64,000 nt of DNA from Hygrocybe punicea (Eukaryota; Basidiomycota; Agaricomycetes; Agaricales; Hygrophoraceae), in assembly GCA_963556145.1 (NCBI GenBank), contig OY744466.1, positions 3,100,001-3,164,000 on the forward strand, given 5' to 3'. The notes under the pieces are model-generated. The model was given only the letters and a program-made list of their open reading frames with translations. It searched no databases and was not told the origin of the DNA. The position numbers were made by a program, and so were the translations under genes. Shown one piece after another: positions 1-10,468 of the stretch; the first letter of the stretch is position 1; every line of letters starts with the position of its first letter.

Positions 1-2795
1 GTCTCGCAAGTTTGGGGAAAACTCCTCTTTGGTGTCAGCAAAATATAAACATAGTGGATGCATGATATCTGCAGGTGAAAAGGTGATAAACCAAGATGGG
101 GCCCCACAGAATGACATCAGTGCCCAGATTTCATTTCTCATATATTTCTTATTTGTCAATGATCCTTGTACATGACTACCAACATGGTCAATGTCTTTGA
201 TCAGCTGGAAACAAAGCTTTTCTTCATCAGTGTCAGGTTTAACATGTTCACCATCTTCCATCTTTCTGGAGATGTAATTAAGAACACCAACATCAAGATC
301 CATTAGTCTCTGGGATATCTGATCAAATTTTGCTTTCTCAGCCAACAAGTAGCCTCCAGTAGTTGCCTGCTTGATTTGTTCATGATTAAATGCAATTAAT
401 GGAAAGTGTGGGTCTCTCTGAAAGTGCTTGTCATAATACATTAACAAATGTCTTTTATGTGCAATATCAGACAAAGATCCTTGCTTTATATTATTTCCAA
501 TACCCCCAAGTCCATATGGAAACAGCCAAGGCATCATTTGTGGAAATAACTGTGGGTTGCCATAGATTGACTGTGGATCTTTGTCATGTCCGATAGCAAG
601 CACCATGCAGTTGCTCTTCAAATGTTTCAAAGCAATAGCCTTTAATGCTTTGACACTCTTGGTTGAATATTCCTCACCAGTCAAGCCATGAACAACAAAT
701 GGACATTTGCCAGTTTCTGTTCCTTCTTCAGTTTCCATATCATGGACTGCAGTTGATTCTGGACTTTTGTTGGTGAATGACTGACAATGATCAACAACCA
801 CTGGTATATCATTTTCAGGATATTGATTTAAATTCTCTTGTGATATTTCCAAGTCAAAGTAATCACAGTGGTTTAACTTTAGCCAATTCAAAGCAATTGC
901 TACTTTGTTTCTCCTGACAAGCAGAGGTGTTCTTTCAAAGTCAGACTTGGTTGGTTTGCATGGACCAGTGTAAATAAAGGCCAGAACTTCATCTAATTCA
1001 TCAACTGGAGGTGGCAAAATATCATATAGTTTGGGAACTGGATTCGCAAATGTGATTACATTGGCCCTCATCTTGTGCATGCCTGAAGAAACTCTGACAA
1101 TGCATCTATTGTGTCTAACCCTTGCAATCATCAACTGTTCAGCATATGATAGATTTTGTAAAGCTGCTGGCACATCACCAATCCACAGACCATTTGCAAG
1201 TGCATGAAGAGGTTGTTTTCCTTTTGTCAATGACTTGTGACATGATTTGCATATATTATATAAATTATCAATCAAAATGGGCTTATCAATGCATTGCACT
1301 GGATCATCATCTGAAAATCTTTCTTGTTGAGTAGCTGAAGCTTGTATTAACAAATTCAAATCCAATTCACATGAAGAAAGTCTTGTTAATTCCTGAACGG
1401 CTGTTAATCGTCCACAAACTGCACAACCTGCTTCTGTAAATCTGTTAGGGCTGCTTTCTCTACAAAAATTTGATACAATAGTGTGTTGTAAGGATTGAGA
1501 TGAAGGTAAAGGAGGAAATTCTACTTTGTCTCTGTATGACTGGGCTGCAATTTGATTTTGCTGTTTGCATCTGTCAGAATTGTTACTACGAAAATTTTGA
1601 ACTGCTTTATGATTAAAATGTTTATATTTTTCTGAATCTTTAGAAAAAGATCTTTGAACAGCTGCTAGGTTTTTTTGCTGATGCTTTTCTGGATGATCTA
1701 ACTGATATTTTTGAACTGCTGCAAGATTCTGTTGTTGGTATTCATTTGGATGTTCTGACTTATATCTGTTCACAGCTACAATATTTTGTTGCTGATGTTT
1801 CTCAGGATGTTCCAATTTATATTTTTGAACAGCTGCATTATTTTGTTGCTGATGCTTCTTGGGATGTCCCAAGTTATATCTTTGAACAGCTGCAATATTT
1901 TGTTGCTGATGCTTCTTGGGATGTTCCGAGTTATATCTTCACAGGGTGCATGGTAGCATACTGTATAATGCAGTATGTTGAATTTATTGGACAAGTATAC
2001 TAAATATGGTTATCATATTGTTGCACACAGTATTCAAAGAGTATTCAAAATGAAGATTCAATATTTTGAAACAAAGTACATTACCAGTATTGAATGGCAA
2101 TTTTACAATACTACTTCAATAATTTCAGTAAATGTCTTGTTATTCAAGCAGTATTCTAAAAGTGTCATTCAATGCTAGTAATTTACTTTGTCTCAAAATA
2201 TTGAATAATCATTTTGAATACTCTTTGAATACTGTGTGCAACAACATGATAACAATATTCAGTATACTTGTCCAATAAATTCAACATACTTCATTACATA
2301 GTATGCTACCATGCACCCTGTGCTTTGAACAGCTGCAATATGTTGTTGCTGGTGCTTCTCAATGTTTTTTTTATTGTATTTCTGAACAGCACAAATATTT
2401 TGCTGGTGATATTTGTTAATGTTTTTATTATGTGATCGTTTTACAGCTTCAATGTTAGCTGTATTCTTTTTACCTGCTATCTCTAGCTCGTCTGTAAACT
2501 CAAATACTGAAACATAAGAAGAACAGTCGATGCACTTGTGGTTTACAATTTCAGTTTGAATATCTGCATGCTTCATGTTTGCTGTCAAATAGATGGAATA
2601 ACATGCAGCAATTGATTTGAGATTTGCAATGGTTAATTTGCTGACTAAGGTTGCTAGTGAAATGTCTAACGATATAAGAGGACCATTGGAAAAATCCTGA
2701 AGAGTCAGGTTCTGCTTAGAGATGTATGATTTAAATGTATAGCTTCCTTCTTTGTCTTGACCAAGTGAAAATGACTTTAATCCAAGTTCAGACAT
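1..2795 (-). pseudogene. Helitron Rep protein, N-terminal part (H1), split by a MITE
   Basis: The start is the ATG at 2795. The first 170 or so residues hold a SAP-like helix-extended-helix segment (KLTIANLKSIAACYSIYL) and a Cys pair (HKCIDCSS), followed by tandem 19-residue repeats of the type NIAAVQRYxxxHPEKHQQQ. A 383-bp MITE (1940-2322) interrupts the repeats. After it the frame is open to position 1 and covers the DUF6570-like segment (RHNRCIVRV, TGPCKPTKSDFERTPLL) and the start of the Helitron Rep domain (KRHLLMYYDK, APSWFITF). The HUH motif lies beyond the left edge. The product cannot be full length because the MITE brings in stop codons. Confidence 0.75.
1940..2322. mobile_element. 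383-bp foldback MITE with 3-bp target duplication (in H1)
   Basis: The ends are perfect inverted repeats starting CACAGGGTGCATGGTAGCAT, and complementarity extends through most of each half, so the whole element folds back. It is flanked by CTT at 1937-1939 and 2323-2325 (AAG in gene sense). The paralogous Rep gene at 42.9 kb lacks it and gives the empty site (CAAAG followed by ATATAAC). A 3-bp duplication with a CAC-type end fits CACTA/CMC-like or Harbinger-like mobilisation; the superfamily is not settled. Confidence 0.85.
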
Positions 2796-2989
2796 GGTAA
2801 AAACAGCTTTTTTGCCACCACCTACATATGTCCCAGATATATTATTGTTTTTATCAATATTTCAAGATGATATAGCCATATTATAGGAATTAAATAACTT
2901 CACTACTTGGCTCAGCCATAATATCAAAGTACCAACATGCCAGGATAAGATACCTATACCAACACATAAGGTGGCATAGAAACATTTAT

Positions 2990-3330
2990 TGTGTCCTTCT
3001 GGACAAGTCTCAAGGGAGGTCCGACGAAGTCCTGGTCTCGAGTCATCGAAAGGTCCAGTGAGACCATCCTCAAAAGCACACATCCAGAGGGTGAAAGTGA
3101 ATGGTGCACAGACTGCACAATTACAACTCCCATGGCACAGATTGCCCCCTCTGATGACTCATATTGGAGACTGAAGGAGGGCCGTGCACAGACTGCACAA
3201 CCACACCCTCCATGGCCCAGACAGCCATCCCCCTCCATTGATTTCAGAAGGGTGGAAGGGCATCATGCACAGACTGCACAATCACACCTTCCATGGCCCA
3301 GATGGCCACCCTTCTTTGCTACGCAACGAG
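2990..3330. repeat. Dyad-rich minisatellite upstream of Rep (GTGCACAGACTGCACA type)
   Basis: Three irregular copies of a 65-75 bp unit contain the near-palindrome GTGCACAGACTGCACA followed by CACCCTCCATGGCCCAGA. They lie next to a segment reading GACGAAGTCCTGGTCTCGAG. The same block recurs in H2 (15880-16215) and H4 (44500-44850), always between the G-rich array and the Rep ATG, so it is part of the element. A promoter or Rep-binding role is possible but is inference. Confidence 0.7.
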
Positions 3331-3419
3331 GACAACTAAAAGAAATTAAAGAAACTACTTGTCAATACTCTGGTTGTGACAAAGTTGGCGGCGGTGCACA
3401 AGGCATGAACACAAGGGAC

Positions 3420-4545
3420 TAGGGGTGTGTACTGGCCAGAGGGTGGTCGAAAACGGGGCGGAAGAGGTCATCCTGGTGGTCAAAAAGGTGGGGGGGGGCG
3501 CTGGTGAGGCAGAAGGTGGACACGCAAGGGATTCGGACTCCCTGTCCACTCGTATTCTATGGAAACAAGTCGCAGGGGGGATGTACCAGCCGGGTGGTTG
3601 AAACAGGGCAGGAGCTCATCCTGGTGGTCCAAAAAAGTGGGGGGGGGGGGGTAAAGCCGGAAACGTGAGGGATTACGAACCCCTGTCCTCTCGTATTCTG
3701 CAGCAACGAGGCAAGGTGAGTACACTGGCCGGGGGTGGTCAAAAACAGCGGGGGAGACGGTGTCCTGGAGGCGGAAAAGAGGGGGGTGAGGCTTTGGGCA
3801 GATGACGGGAATGCGAGGTCCTGAGACCCCCCGGGCGCTCGTTTTCAATGGAAACGGAGTGCGGGGGGTGTAGACTGGCCGGGGATGGTCAAAAACGGGG
3901 CGGGACGGGGTGTCCTGGTGAGTGAAAACGGGGTGGTGGTGGTGGTTGCGCAGACCACCAGAACGCGAGGTCTTGAGACCCCCCGCTCGCTCATTTTCAA
4001 CGTGAACGAGGTGCGGGGGGTGTAGCCTGGCCGGGGATGGTCGAAAACAGAGCGGGACTGGGTGTCCTGGTGGATGAAAACAGGGGGTGGCACTGGTGGG
4101 GCAGACCGCCAGAACGCATAGTCTTGAGACCCCCCAATTGCTCGTTCTCAATGGAAACGAGGTACGGGGGGTGTAGCCTGGCCGGGGATGGTCGAAAACC
4201 GGGCGGGACGGGGTGTCCTGGTGAGTGAAAACGGGGTAGTGGTGGTTGCGCAGACTGCCAGAACGTGAGATCTTGAGACCCCCCGGTTGCTCGTTCTCAA
4301 TGGAAACGCGGTGCAGGGGGTGTAGACTGGCCAGGGGTGGTCGAAAACGGGCAGGGGATGTCTTGGTGGTTGAAAAAAGGGGGGGTGGATGGTGGGGCAG
4401 ACGGCCGGAATGCGAGGGCTTGAGACCCCCGACCCCTCGTTCTCCACTCGAACGAGGTGCGGGGGGTGTAGACTGGCCGGGGGTGGTCGAAAACGGGGCG
4501 AGACGGGCCGTATTCTGGTGGAGGTGAACCAAAAAATATCAAGGG
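3420..4545. repeat. G-rich tandem array, about 150-bp period (H1)
   Basis: About eight imperfect copies carry the landmarks GGGGGGTGTAGACTGGCC, GGTGGTCGAAAACGGGG and CTTGAGACCCCCC, plus CTCGTTCTCAATGGAAACGAG, which can pair with itself. Runs of 3-9 G lie on the plus strand only. Long open frames on both strands (for example 3480-4532 minus) are a by-product of the repeat and show no recognisable domain. Confidence 0.8.
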
Positions 4546-5031
4546 GGGGCGACTTAACAATTCCGTGTGTGGCCGTTCCCCTCGCCCAGACTCGTTGTTT
4601 TGGTTGGAAATGGGGTGCCGGAATCGTTGGGAGCCTGCCCCTACCTAAGTCAGTGGTATCTGACCGAAGGTGAACCAAAAAAATTCGAGGAGGGGGGGGA
4701 CAACTCACCTGTTACTCAGCGTGACACCTGCCCTTTTTGGTGAAATTCCGCGTCATACAAATTCTTTTTCTCATCCATTGGAGCGGTTTTCGAGTGCTTA
4801 TGACCTCAAGATAAATCCTATATTCCTGACAATATTTGAGGACAAAATTCGAAAAATCTAGTTTATTCATGAATTTTTTCAAAAAGAAAGGGTCAGAAGT
4901 GCAGCATTTGGCTCTATGGTTGATTTCAAACATTAATTAATCAATTAATCAATTAATTAATTAATTACTGACAAACTGCCATATATCCTGGACTCATAAG
5001 AACGAGTCTTCCATAAATGGAAGAACTCGTA
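4546..5031 (-). other. H1 subterminal region and terminal hairpin
   Basis: The stretch has no gene. It holds one more array-like unit (4550-4720), a tract conserved with H2 and H4 (4730-4930), an AT-rich TTAATTAATCAATTAA tract (4934-4972), and the terminal palindrome at 5000-5031 (ACGAGTCTTCCAT / ATGGAAGAACTCGT). Confidence 0.7.
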
Positions 5032-5164
5032 ACAGAGCCTGTTGGGATTTTCCGGCAGATTAGTGGGCTGATGTGCACGCAGGAGTGGGAGAGGTTCTGC
5101 GCATTTTTCTGCATAGTATTCAAGGTTCCTGAATTAAGGGCCACAAATATTCGAGGGTTCTGTT

Positions 5165-5647
5165 GTGATCAGCACTCGTGCTAAACAGAAGGATAAGGAT
5201 CACGGTAAGTGTCATTCATATTTATATACATCACAAATTGTGCTGATACGGTATATTTCTCAGGTGGATCGTCAGGAAGTAGCTTTGCCAAACTACTGGC
5301 TAGGAAGAAGTCCCTCACCGCTCTGTCTCCTGTCAAGGCCATGTCGTCGGGCAGTACAGCAGTCAAAGGTGCACTGAATTTCGAAGACCATGGTGAGTAT
5401 ACATCAGTCAGTCAGGTTTTGGTATTGTCTTATCCATTCGCCAGTTCCCATATACGATGGCGTGGGTGGGAAGTTAAATTTTGCCCGGCTTCATCACCTC
5501 GCATCGGACTTGAAGATGTGGGAAGGTGACTTGGTGGGAATGATATGCCTGGTTGGCTACACGGCGAACAGTTGGATCCCCAAGGATGTTTCAAGCAAGC
5601 AACTTTCTCTAAACATCCAGTGGGTCATAGTCTTAGCCAATGAGTAG
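5165..5647 (+). pseudogene. Small spliced conserved-hypothetical gene, start codon apparently lost
   Basis: Three exons can be read: 5165-5204, 5264-5392 and 5445-5647, joined by GT-AG introns (GTAAGTGT..CTCAG and GTGAGTAT..GCCAG). The peptide is about 123 residues and ends in a segment (VPIYDGVGG, GMICLVGYTANSW, LSLNIQWVIVLANE) that I associate with a family of uncharacterised mushroom proteins. The first codon in frame is GTG (5165), so an ATG may have mutated to GTG. The middle exon is Ser/Lys-rich (SGSSFAKLLARKKS). Function unknown. It converges with the TET/JBP-like gene 320 bp downstream. Confidence 0.5.
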
Positions 5648-5942
5648 ACGACTTTCATGGGCCCTCAGTTACTGGTGAAAATTTTTTTCTGGCATGTTAC
5701 TTTCGAATCTGTGGTGTTTTAACCATGAAAATATACCATTTGCTATTGATCATTGTTTTCCACCTGTGTGCTGATTACTTGTTGGTCATAGTCTTAGCCA
5801 ATGAGTAGACGTTCACAGCCCCTCCGTTACCGGTGAAAAATTTTTTGGCATCATTAATTTCGAATCCATGTTGAGTTTAACCACCAAAATATATCATTTG
5901 CTTTTGAGATTATTTTCCACTTGTATGCCAATTACTTGTTTC
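5624..5942. repeat. Tandem duplication of a 160-bp unit
   Basis: Both halves start GTCATAGTCTTAGCCAATGAG and end ATTACTTGTT. They differ by scattered substitutions and small indels. The unit begins in the last codons of the 5165-5647 gene, so its 3' end and downstream flank were duplicated. Confidence 0.75.
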
Positions 5943-5965
5943 AGAAAGTGCTCTTGGTTCTAAGT

Positions 5966-7421
5966 CTACTTTCCCAGAAGTTCTTCTATCATGCTAAACA
6001 GACTGAGTCCTAACTTCCATCTAGCCGGTCCCTCGGCTTCTAAGTCTGCCTTCCTCTCCTTGTTAGCAAAAAGCAGTTCACGAACACTCTGAAAGCTATA
6101 ATCCACCCATCTAAACAAACCCCCCGCCGTATACTGCGTGAATGACATTCGTGTTTCTGCTACTTGGATTGAGGTGTTGGAGTGGCGGAGAATGGCAGAA
6201 GGAATGAGGGCTGTTGTTCCGGCAGGGAATTCGATGACCTTCTTCAAGTCCCACAGAATGAGATGGCCTCCAAGTTTGGGGTTGAAGTTTCCTAGTGCCG
6301 TAATGGAACATATTCCGAATGCAAGGTTCTTGAAGTCGATGTGATCGAAACATACAGTCTGAGGTCCAAAATTGAAGGTGCTCGTCGACCAGATGCTGTT
6401 GCTGAAGGTACGTTCCAGCTGTGGATACTTCTCGTATAGTTCTCCCATCTTTTGCTGATAGTAAGCATACAGTTTGGGCATCCAAGTCGCAAATGATGCC
6501 GATGAAAAACCGGCGATTCGTTGTATGGCACCGTGCTGTCTGAGGAATTCAAGAGCTTTGGAATCCTTTGCACTATTGCAAAGGTTTCCAGGGAACTTTG
6601 TAGCAAGTCAGTGAACTAATCAGCAAGATAAGAAGTGTGGTGCTCACCGGCTGACCTCCCCCGTAGGATGCTCCATGGGTTAGGACTCCGAAGTCACCAC
6701 GTCTATGGTTTTCATCCATAGCCGAGAAGGCAGCCTCCTTTGCAGCCGATGCCATGGCTTCGGCAGCATCCCGGTGTGTTGTCTGACCAAGCTCACCATC
6801 TGGTTGGCTGACCATGACTGCTATGAGGACACCTTGTTGATTTTTGATGGCAAGGGAGTCCCTAAAATAAATGATTAACATTGAGTCAAGTATTGGGAAT
6901 GTAATTTACCTTCCGTCCCAGGTGTGTAGCTCAAACTGGAACTCAGAGTCTGGACCAACCATTTCTTCTAATGTAAAGGTCCTCCCGTATCCCTCCGAGT
7001 TGACAGTGGTGTACCCGACTTTGGTGACTGGAGCGTCGTTGAAATTGAGCTGGCCACAGATGTTCTGGGCACTTTTGATGTGTTTTTTAATTGTAGAAGG
7101 ACGGATGGCGTAATCTCCAAAGAAGCAATTTTTACGATCTTGTTGTCGTTTTATTTGTCTTCTTTTCTTGCCAAGTAGTTTCTGATGCTTGACTACTGAC
7201 TTAGCGGTTCATTTACAAGAGATATGGGTAGATGTGGACGGTATGTGGGAGTTATTTTCACTAGAGCTGAGTTCTACATCAGATTCATGATCAAGAGGAT
7301 TGTTTTTTTGAAGTTGAATCAAAGGCTGGAATGGGTATCCCTCGGTGTCATCGTGAGTTCCGTGCTCATTTTGAATTGCCTTTTCCAGTAAATAGTTGAA
7401 GTTGAACGTGTTATCGGCCAT
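5966..7421 (-). pseudogene. TET/JBP-like 2-oxoglutarate/Fe(II) dioxygenase gene, three exons, one nonsense codon
   Basis: Exons on the minus strand are 7421-6910, 6861-6648 and 6595-5966, joined by GT-AG introns with conserved frame. The start is ATG 7421 (MADNTFNFNYLLEKA). The last exon carries the catalytic block: NFGPQTVCFDHIDFKNLAFG (an H-x-D iron site), GGHLILWDLKKVIEFPAG, then IPSAILRHSN (distal His) and ETRMSFTQYTAGG (a candidate 2OG-binding Arg). This is the pattern of the TET/JBP-like family expanded in mushrooms, known to oxidise 5-methylcytosine or thymine in DNA. The N-terminal exon is basic (KKRRQIKRQQDRK). A TGA at 7209-7211 interrupts exon 1 and is most simply CGA to TGA at a CpG. 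Otherwise the frame is intact, so inactivation is recent or the codon is an error. Another 2OG oxygenase family is possible but less likely. Confidence 0.6.
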
Positions 7422-8300
7422 AATGGTACGTGTCTGATGGTTCAAGTTTAGTAAATATACAGGAGGGAAATGTGTTAAGATATACCATGGATCGTGTCTG
7501 CATCCCACCAGCACATTCAAACACGTCAAACACGTCAAACACGTCAAAAAGTTTTTGGAACAAAATCACGTGATCGTGTATCATTAATAGTTTTGTTTCA
7601 TTAATAGTTTTTATTTATTGTATTAAATTTGCATAGTCATTGAGGTAGCCCACTTGGGGATAAAACATCGAACTTGCAGAGTAGGATGGAGGAGGATCAT
7701 GCACAGAGTGCATGGCCACAACTCCCATGAGATGGCCGTCCCCCCAAGTCAGGATTTACTACAGTCTCAACGGAGGTCTGCCAACAGCCCAGGCTCGGGC
7801 TATGGATGGGTCCAGAGAGGTTTTTTATTATGACAAGTAGCTGAGTAGCCTACTCGCTGCCAACGCGTCTCAGCGGAAATCCGACGAAGTCCCGGTCTCG
7901 AGTCATCGAAGGGACCGGAGAGACAGCCAGCAGCGGCATGGAATGAGAGGGTGGAGGTGAATCGCACACAGATTGTGCGATCACACCCTCTGTAGCCCAG
8001 ACGGCCACCCTCTGTGGCATCCAGGTTCAAGTTTTAGAGGGTGGAGGTGAATCGCACACAGATTGTGCGATCACAGCCTCCGCGGCCCCAATGGCCCCCT
8101 CCGTGCTATACTCAAGCGCCGTGGGAGGACTGAGGAGGGCCATGCACAGACTGCATGTCCACGCCCTCCATGGCCCAGATGGCCATCCTGCCACGTCATT
8201 TAGGAGGGTGGAAGAGGATCGTACACCGACTGTACGATCGCACCTTCCATGGTCCCGATGACCACCCCCTAAACACTACGAAGTACTATATCATATATAT
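7422..8300. repeat. Intergenic region with degenerate copy of the Helitron dyad minisatellite (7680-8280)
   Basis: 7422-7680 contains no gene, only a short CACGTCAAA triplicate near 7520-7545. From 7680, decayed units resemble the 2990-3330 block: GTGCACAGACTGCACA-type dyads (here TCGCACACAGATTGTGCGA), GACGAAGTCCCGGTCTCGAG and CCATGGCCCAGATGGCC. It is probably a remnant of an older Helitron promoter region. Confidence 0.6.
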
Positions 8301-8803
8301 AACAGTACTAGTCAATATAGAAATAAAAAATCACTCACCTGTATGGTCCATTTGCACGTCGATGGTGGTTGTGGCAGAACAAGTCCGCTTGGACACTTTT
8401 GGATGCGACTTCTCAAAAAATAAACATTAGTAATCTTTTCGGATCGTTTGCAGCACTTTACTATGTATAATACTTATACAATATAGCAGATATACAAACA
8501 CTCACCTTGATGATCCATTTGGATGTGGATGGTAGTCGCCGGAGTCAGTGAAGAGCAAGGAAAGAATGCAAGAAAGACGCGTTGACGCATCAAACTACAA
8601 TTAGTAAGATTTTCCCACAGTTCAAATTCTTTTCTGACATTGCAGAAACCCCAAATTCGTCAAATATCAGACCCTTTATTTCTATAACCGGCCATTATGG
8701 CTTTACATAAATAATGTTAGAGTTTGGATTTAATTGAGTTTGGATTTAGTTGATAAGATCTATAAAATTTGATACGTGCATTACACAAACCTTCAACCAG
8801 AGG
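8301..8803. other. Intergenic, two related short motifs, no gene recognised
   Basis: Two short similar segments (near 8330-8400 and 8500-8560) each have CACTCACCT followed by GATGGTCCATTTG-like sequence, suggesting an old duplication of exon/intron borders on the minus strand. I see no coding potential I can defend. Confidence 0.3.
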
Positions 8804-9344
8804 ATGCCCCACACTAAACAAACCGCGCAAAAGTCTACTGGCAGTGTCGCTCCCCACAAAACTGACAAAACTGTGCCGGCGTCAATCCCAGCGGTTCATC
8901 TCATTGTGTCCTCCGATTCTGTGGCCCCATTGCCGCCCCCACCCTCTGATGGCAAGAATGATGTCTATGATTGATTACCTTTGAATTTTCTTTTTACTTA
9001 TAACTCACCTTCACAGTTTTGCTACATTTTCCTGAACGGTGGATTGCTCATGGTCTGTGAATACTGTCAGTCTGCCAAGCATGTGTCTCCGTCCACAACA
9101 ACTCGGCTGCCATGTCTTCAATCTTCATCTGCCCAGCGTGCCACGAATCAAATTTTAAAGGCACTCACCGCAAACCCTACTATGTGAGTACAATACCAAT
9201 ATTCTACGACCATATTTATGATGTGTTATCGACTTAGGCGCTCTACACATTAAACGGTCCCGCGTACATCAGCAACTCCCTTAATCCCGCAGCTCATGTG
9301 CCTGCTATCAAATCTCCCGTCCACATTGCCGGCCGGTTTCAAAT

Positions 9345-10468
9345 TAGTGTTGCCGTAGTTCGGTTCCGAACCTAGCCGAACCCGGTTCAAACCCCGAACC
9401 GAACCCTAAGTTCGGTCTAAGTTCAGCCAAGTGCTGAACCGGACCGCAGGTTCAGTTCCGGGTTTCGAGGCCTGCCGGATTTCCTGAACGGCTCCAAACC
9501 GCGTTCAAACCGCGAACGCGGATATTTTTAAGGTATTGATTTCATTTGTTTTTCGTATTTCTTTACTTACTATTTCGTGTTAAACGGCATCATGTGACCG
9601 GCCGTGACCTTTCACGCAACACAGCAACCTCAACGCAGGTTGAACACAACACAAATTGTGTTGTGTTCAAAGGTAAGTTTCCATTTTTTTCTTAACTTTA
9701 CTAATGTTATTTGCAGCAGGCGACTCGACTGCGACCACATCGCAACCACATTGGCACAAGATGAATGCCAACGCCAACGCAATGCCAACGGACGCGGGGC
9801 AGCCGCAACACCACCACCACCACCACCACCAGCGGCGGCAACGGCAACGGCAAAGGCAACGGCAACCAGGCAACGACAACGGCAACGGCCAGCAGCAGCA
9901 GCAACAGCGGAAGCAGCAGCGCCGGCAGCAACGGCAGCAGCAGCAGCAGCAGCAGCAGCGGCAACAGCCAAAGCCATCCAACATCACCACCAGCGGCGGC
10001 AACAACAACGGCAACCACAACTATGACGGCCAGCAGCAGCAGCAACAGCAACAGCAGCAACGGCGGCAGCAGCAACGGCCACGACAGCAGCAGCAGCAGT
10101 GGCAGCAGCAACGGCGGCAGCAGCAACGGCGACGGCAGCAGCAGCAGCGCCGGCAGCGGCAGCAACAGCAGCAGTGACAGCGGCGGCAGCAGCAGCGCCG
10201 GACGGCTCCCCCGCAGCCCAACTACCTCACGAAGTGTAGCGCCGTATCGATGATACGTGCCTGCCATTCGCGAGGAGAACGGAGCTCATGGGGTGAGCCC
10301 ACCTCGGTCCGGGGTTCAGACCGCGTCTGAACCCAGACCGAACGCGGAGAAACGGTTCAATGCCGTCCGGGTCCAGGTTTGGCCATGCGCCAAACCGGAC
10401 CCGAAGTTCAGTTCGCGGTTCCGCCAAAAAGGGTCGGAACTGGACCGAACTGAACTTCGGCAACACTA
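9345..10468. mobile_element. Non-autonomous hAT-type element with CAG/CGG-rich core
   Basis: The ends are TAGTGTTGCC and GGCAACACTA, flanked by a perfect 8-bp target duplication TTTCAAAT (9337-9344 and 10469-10476). An 8-bp duplication and TAGTG-type ends are hallmarks of hAT transposons. Subterminal regions (9360-9520, 10300-10460) are packed with GGTTCGG/CCGAACC motifs in both orientations, as expected for transposase-binding sites. The core is low complexity. A GT-AG intron-like segment (GTAAGTTTCC..TTTGCAG, 9673-9717) suggests descent from a coding element. No transposase is encoded. Confidence 0.85.
9780..10205. repeat. CAG/CAA/CGG trinucleotide-rich core
   Basis: Imperfect (CAGCAA)n, (CAG)n, (CACCAC)n and (CGGCAA)n runs fill the middle of the hAT-type element. 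All frames on both strands are open, giving poly-Q, poly-S, poly-A or poly-L phantom proteins with no support as genes. Confidence 0.85.

Larger units (their letters stand above)
1..5031 (-). mobile_element. Helitron2/Helentron-like element copy H1, truncated by window edge
   Basis: This is a minus-oriented copy of the Helitron family. Its gene-upstream end is the hairpin terminus at about 5000-5031 (reverse complement starts TACGAGTTCTTCC, flanked by T). From there leftward come an AT-rich (TTAATTAA/TTGATTAA) tract at 4934-4972, a G-rich 150-bp array, a dyad-rich minisatellite and the N-terminal Rep gene, which runs off position 1. It is a near-identical inverted copy of the first 5.2 kb of H2 (14029-19205); the two share a MITE at the same site, so they descend from one MITE-bearing parent. 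Divergence is visible mainly near the terminus and in the array copy number. Confidence 0.8.

Noticed and set aside
3480..4532. Proline-rich 350-codon frame (and its mirror 15016-15726, plus 44869-45896)
   Set aside because: Lies entirely in the G-rich tandem array, repeats with the unit, and is not conserved between copies beyond the DNA repeat.
9604..10267. Poly-Gln/Ser/Ala/Leu frames
   Set aside because: Trinucleotide core of the hAT-type element; all six frames are open.
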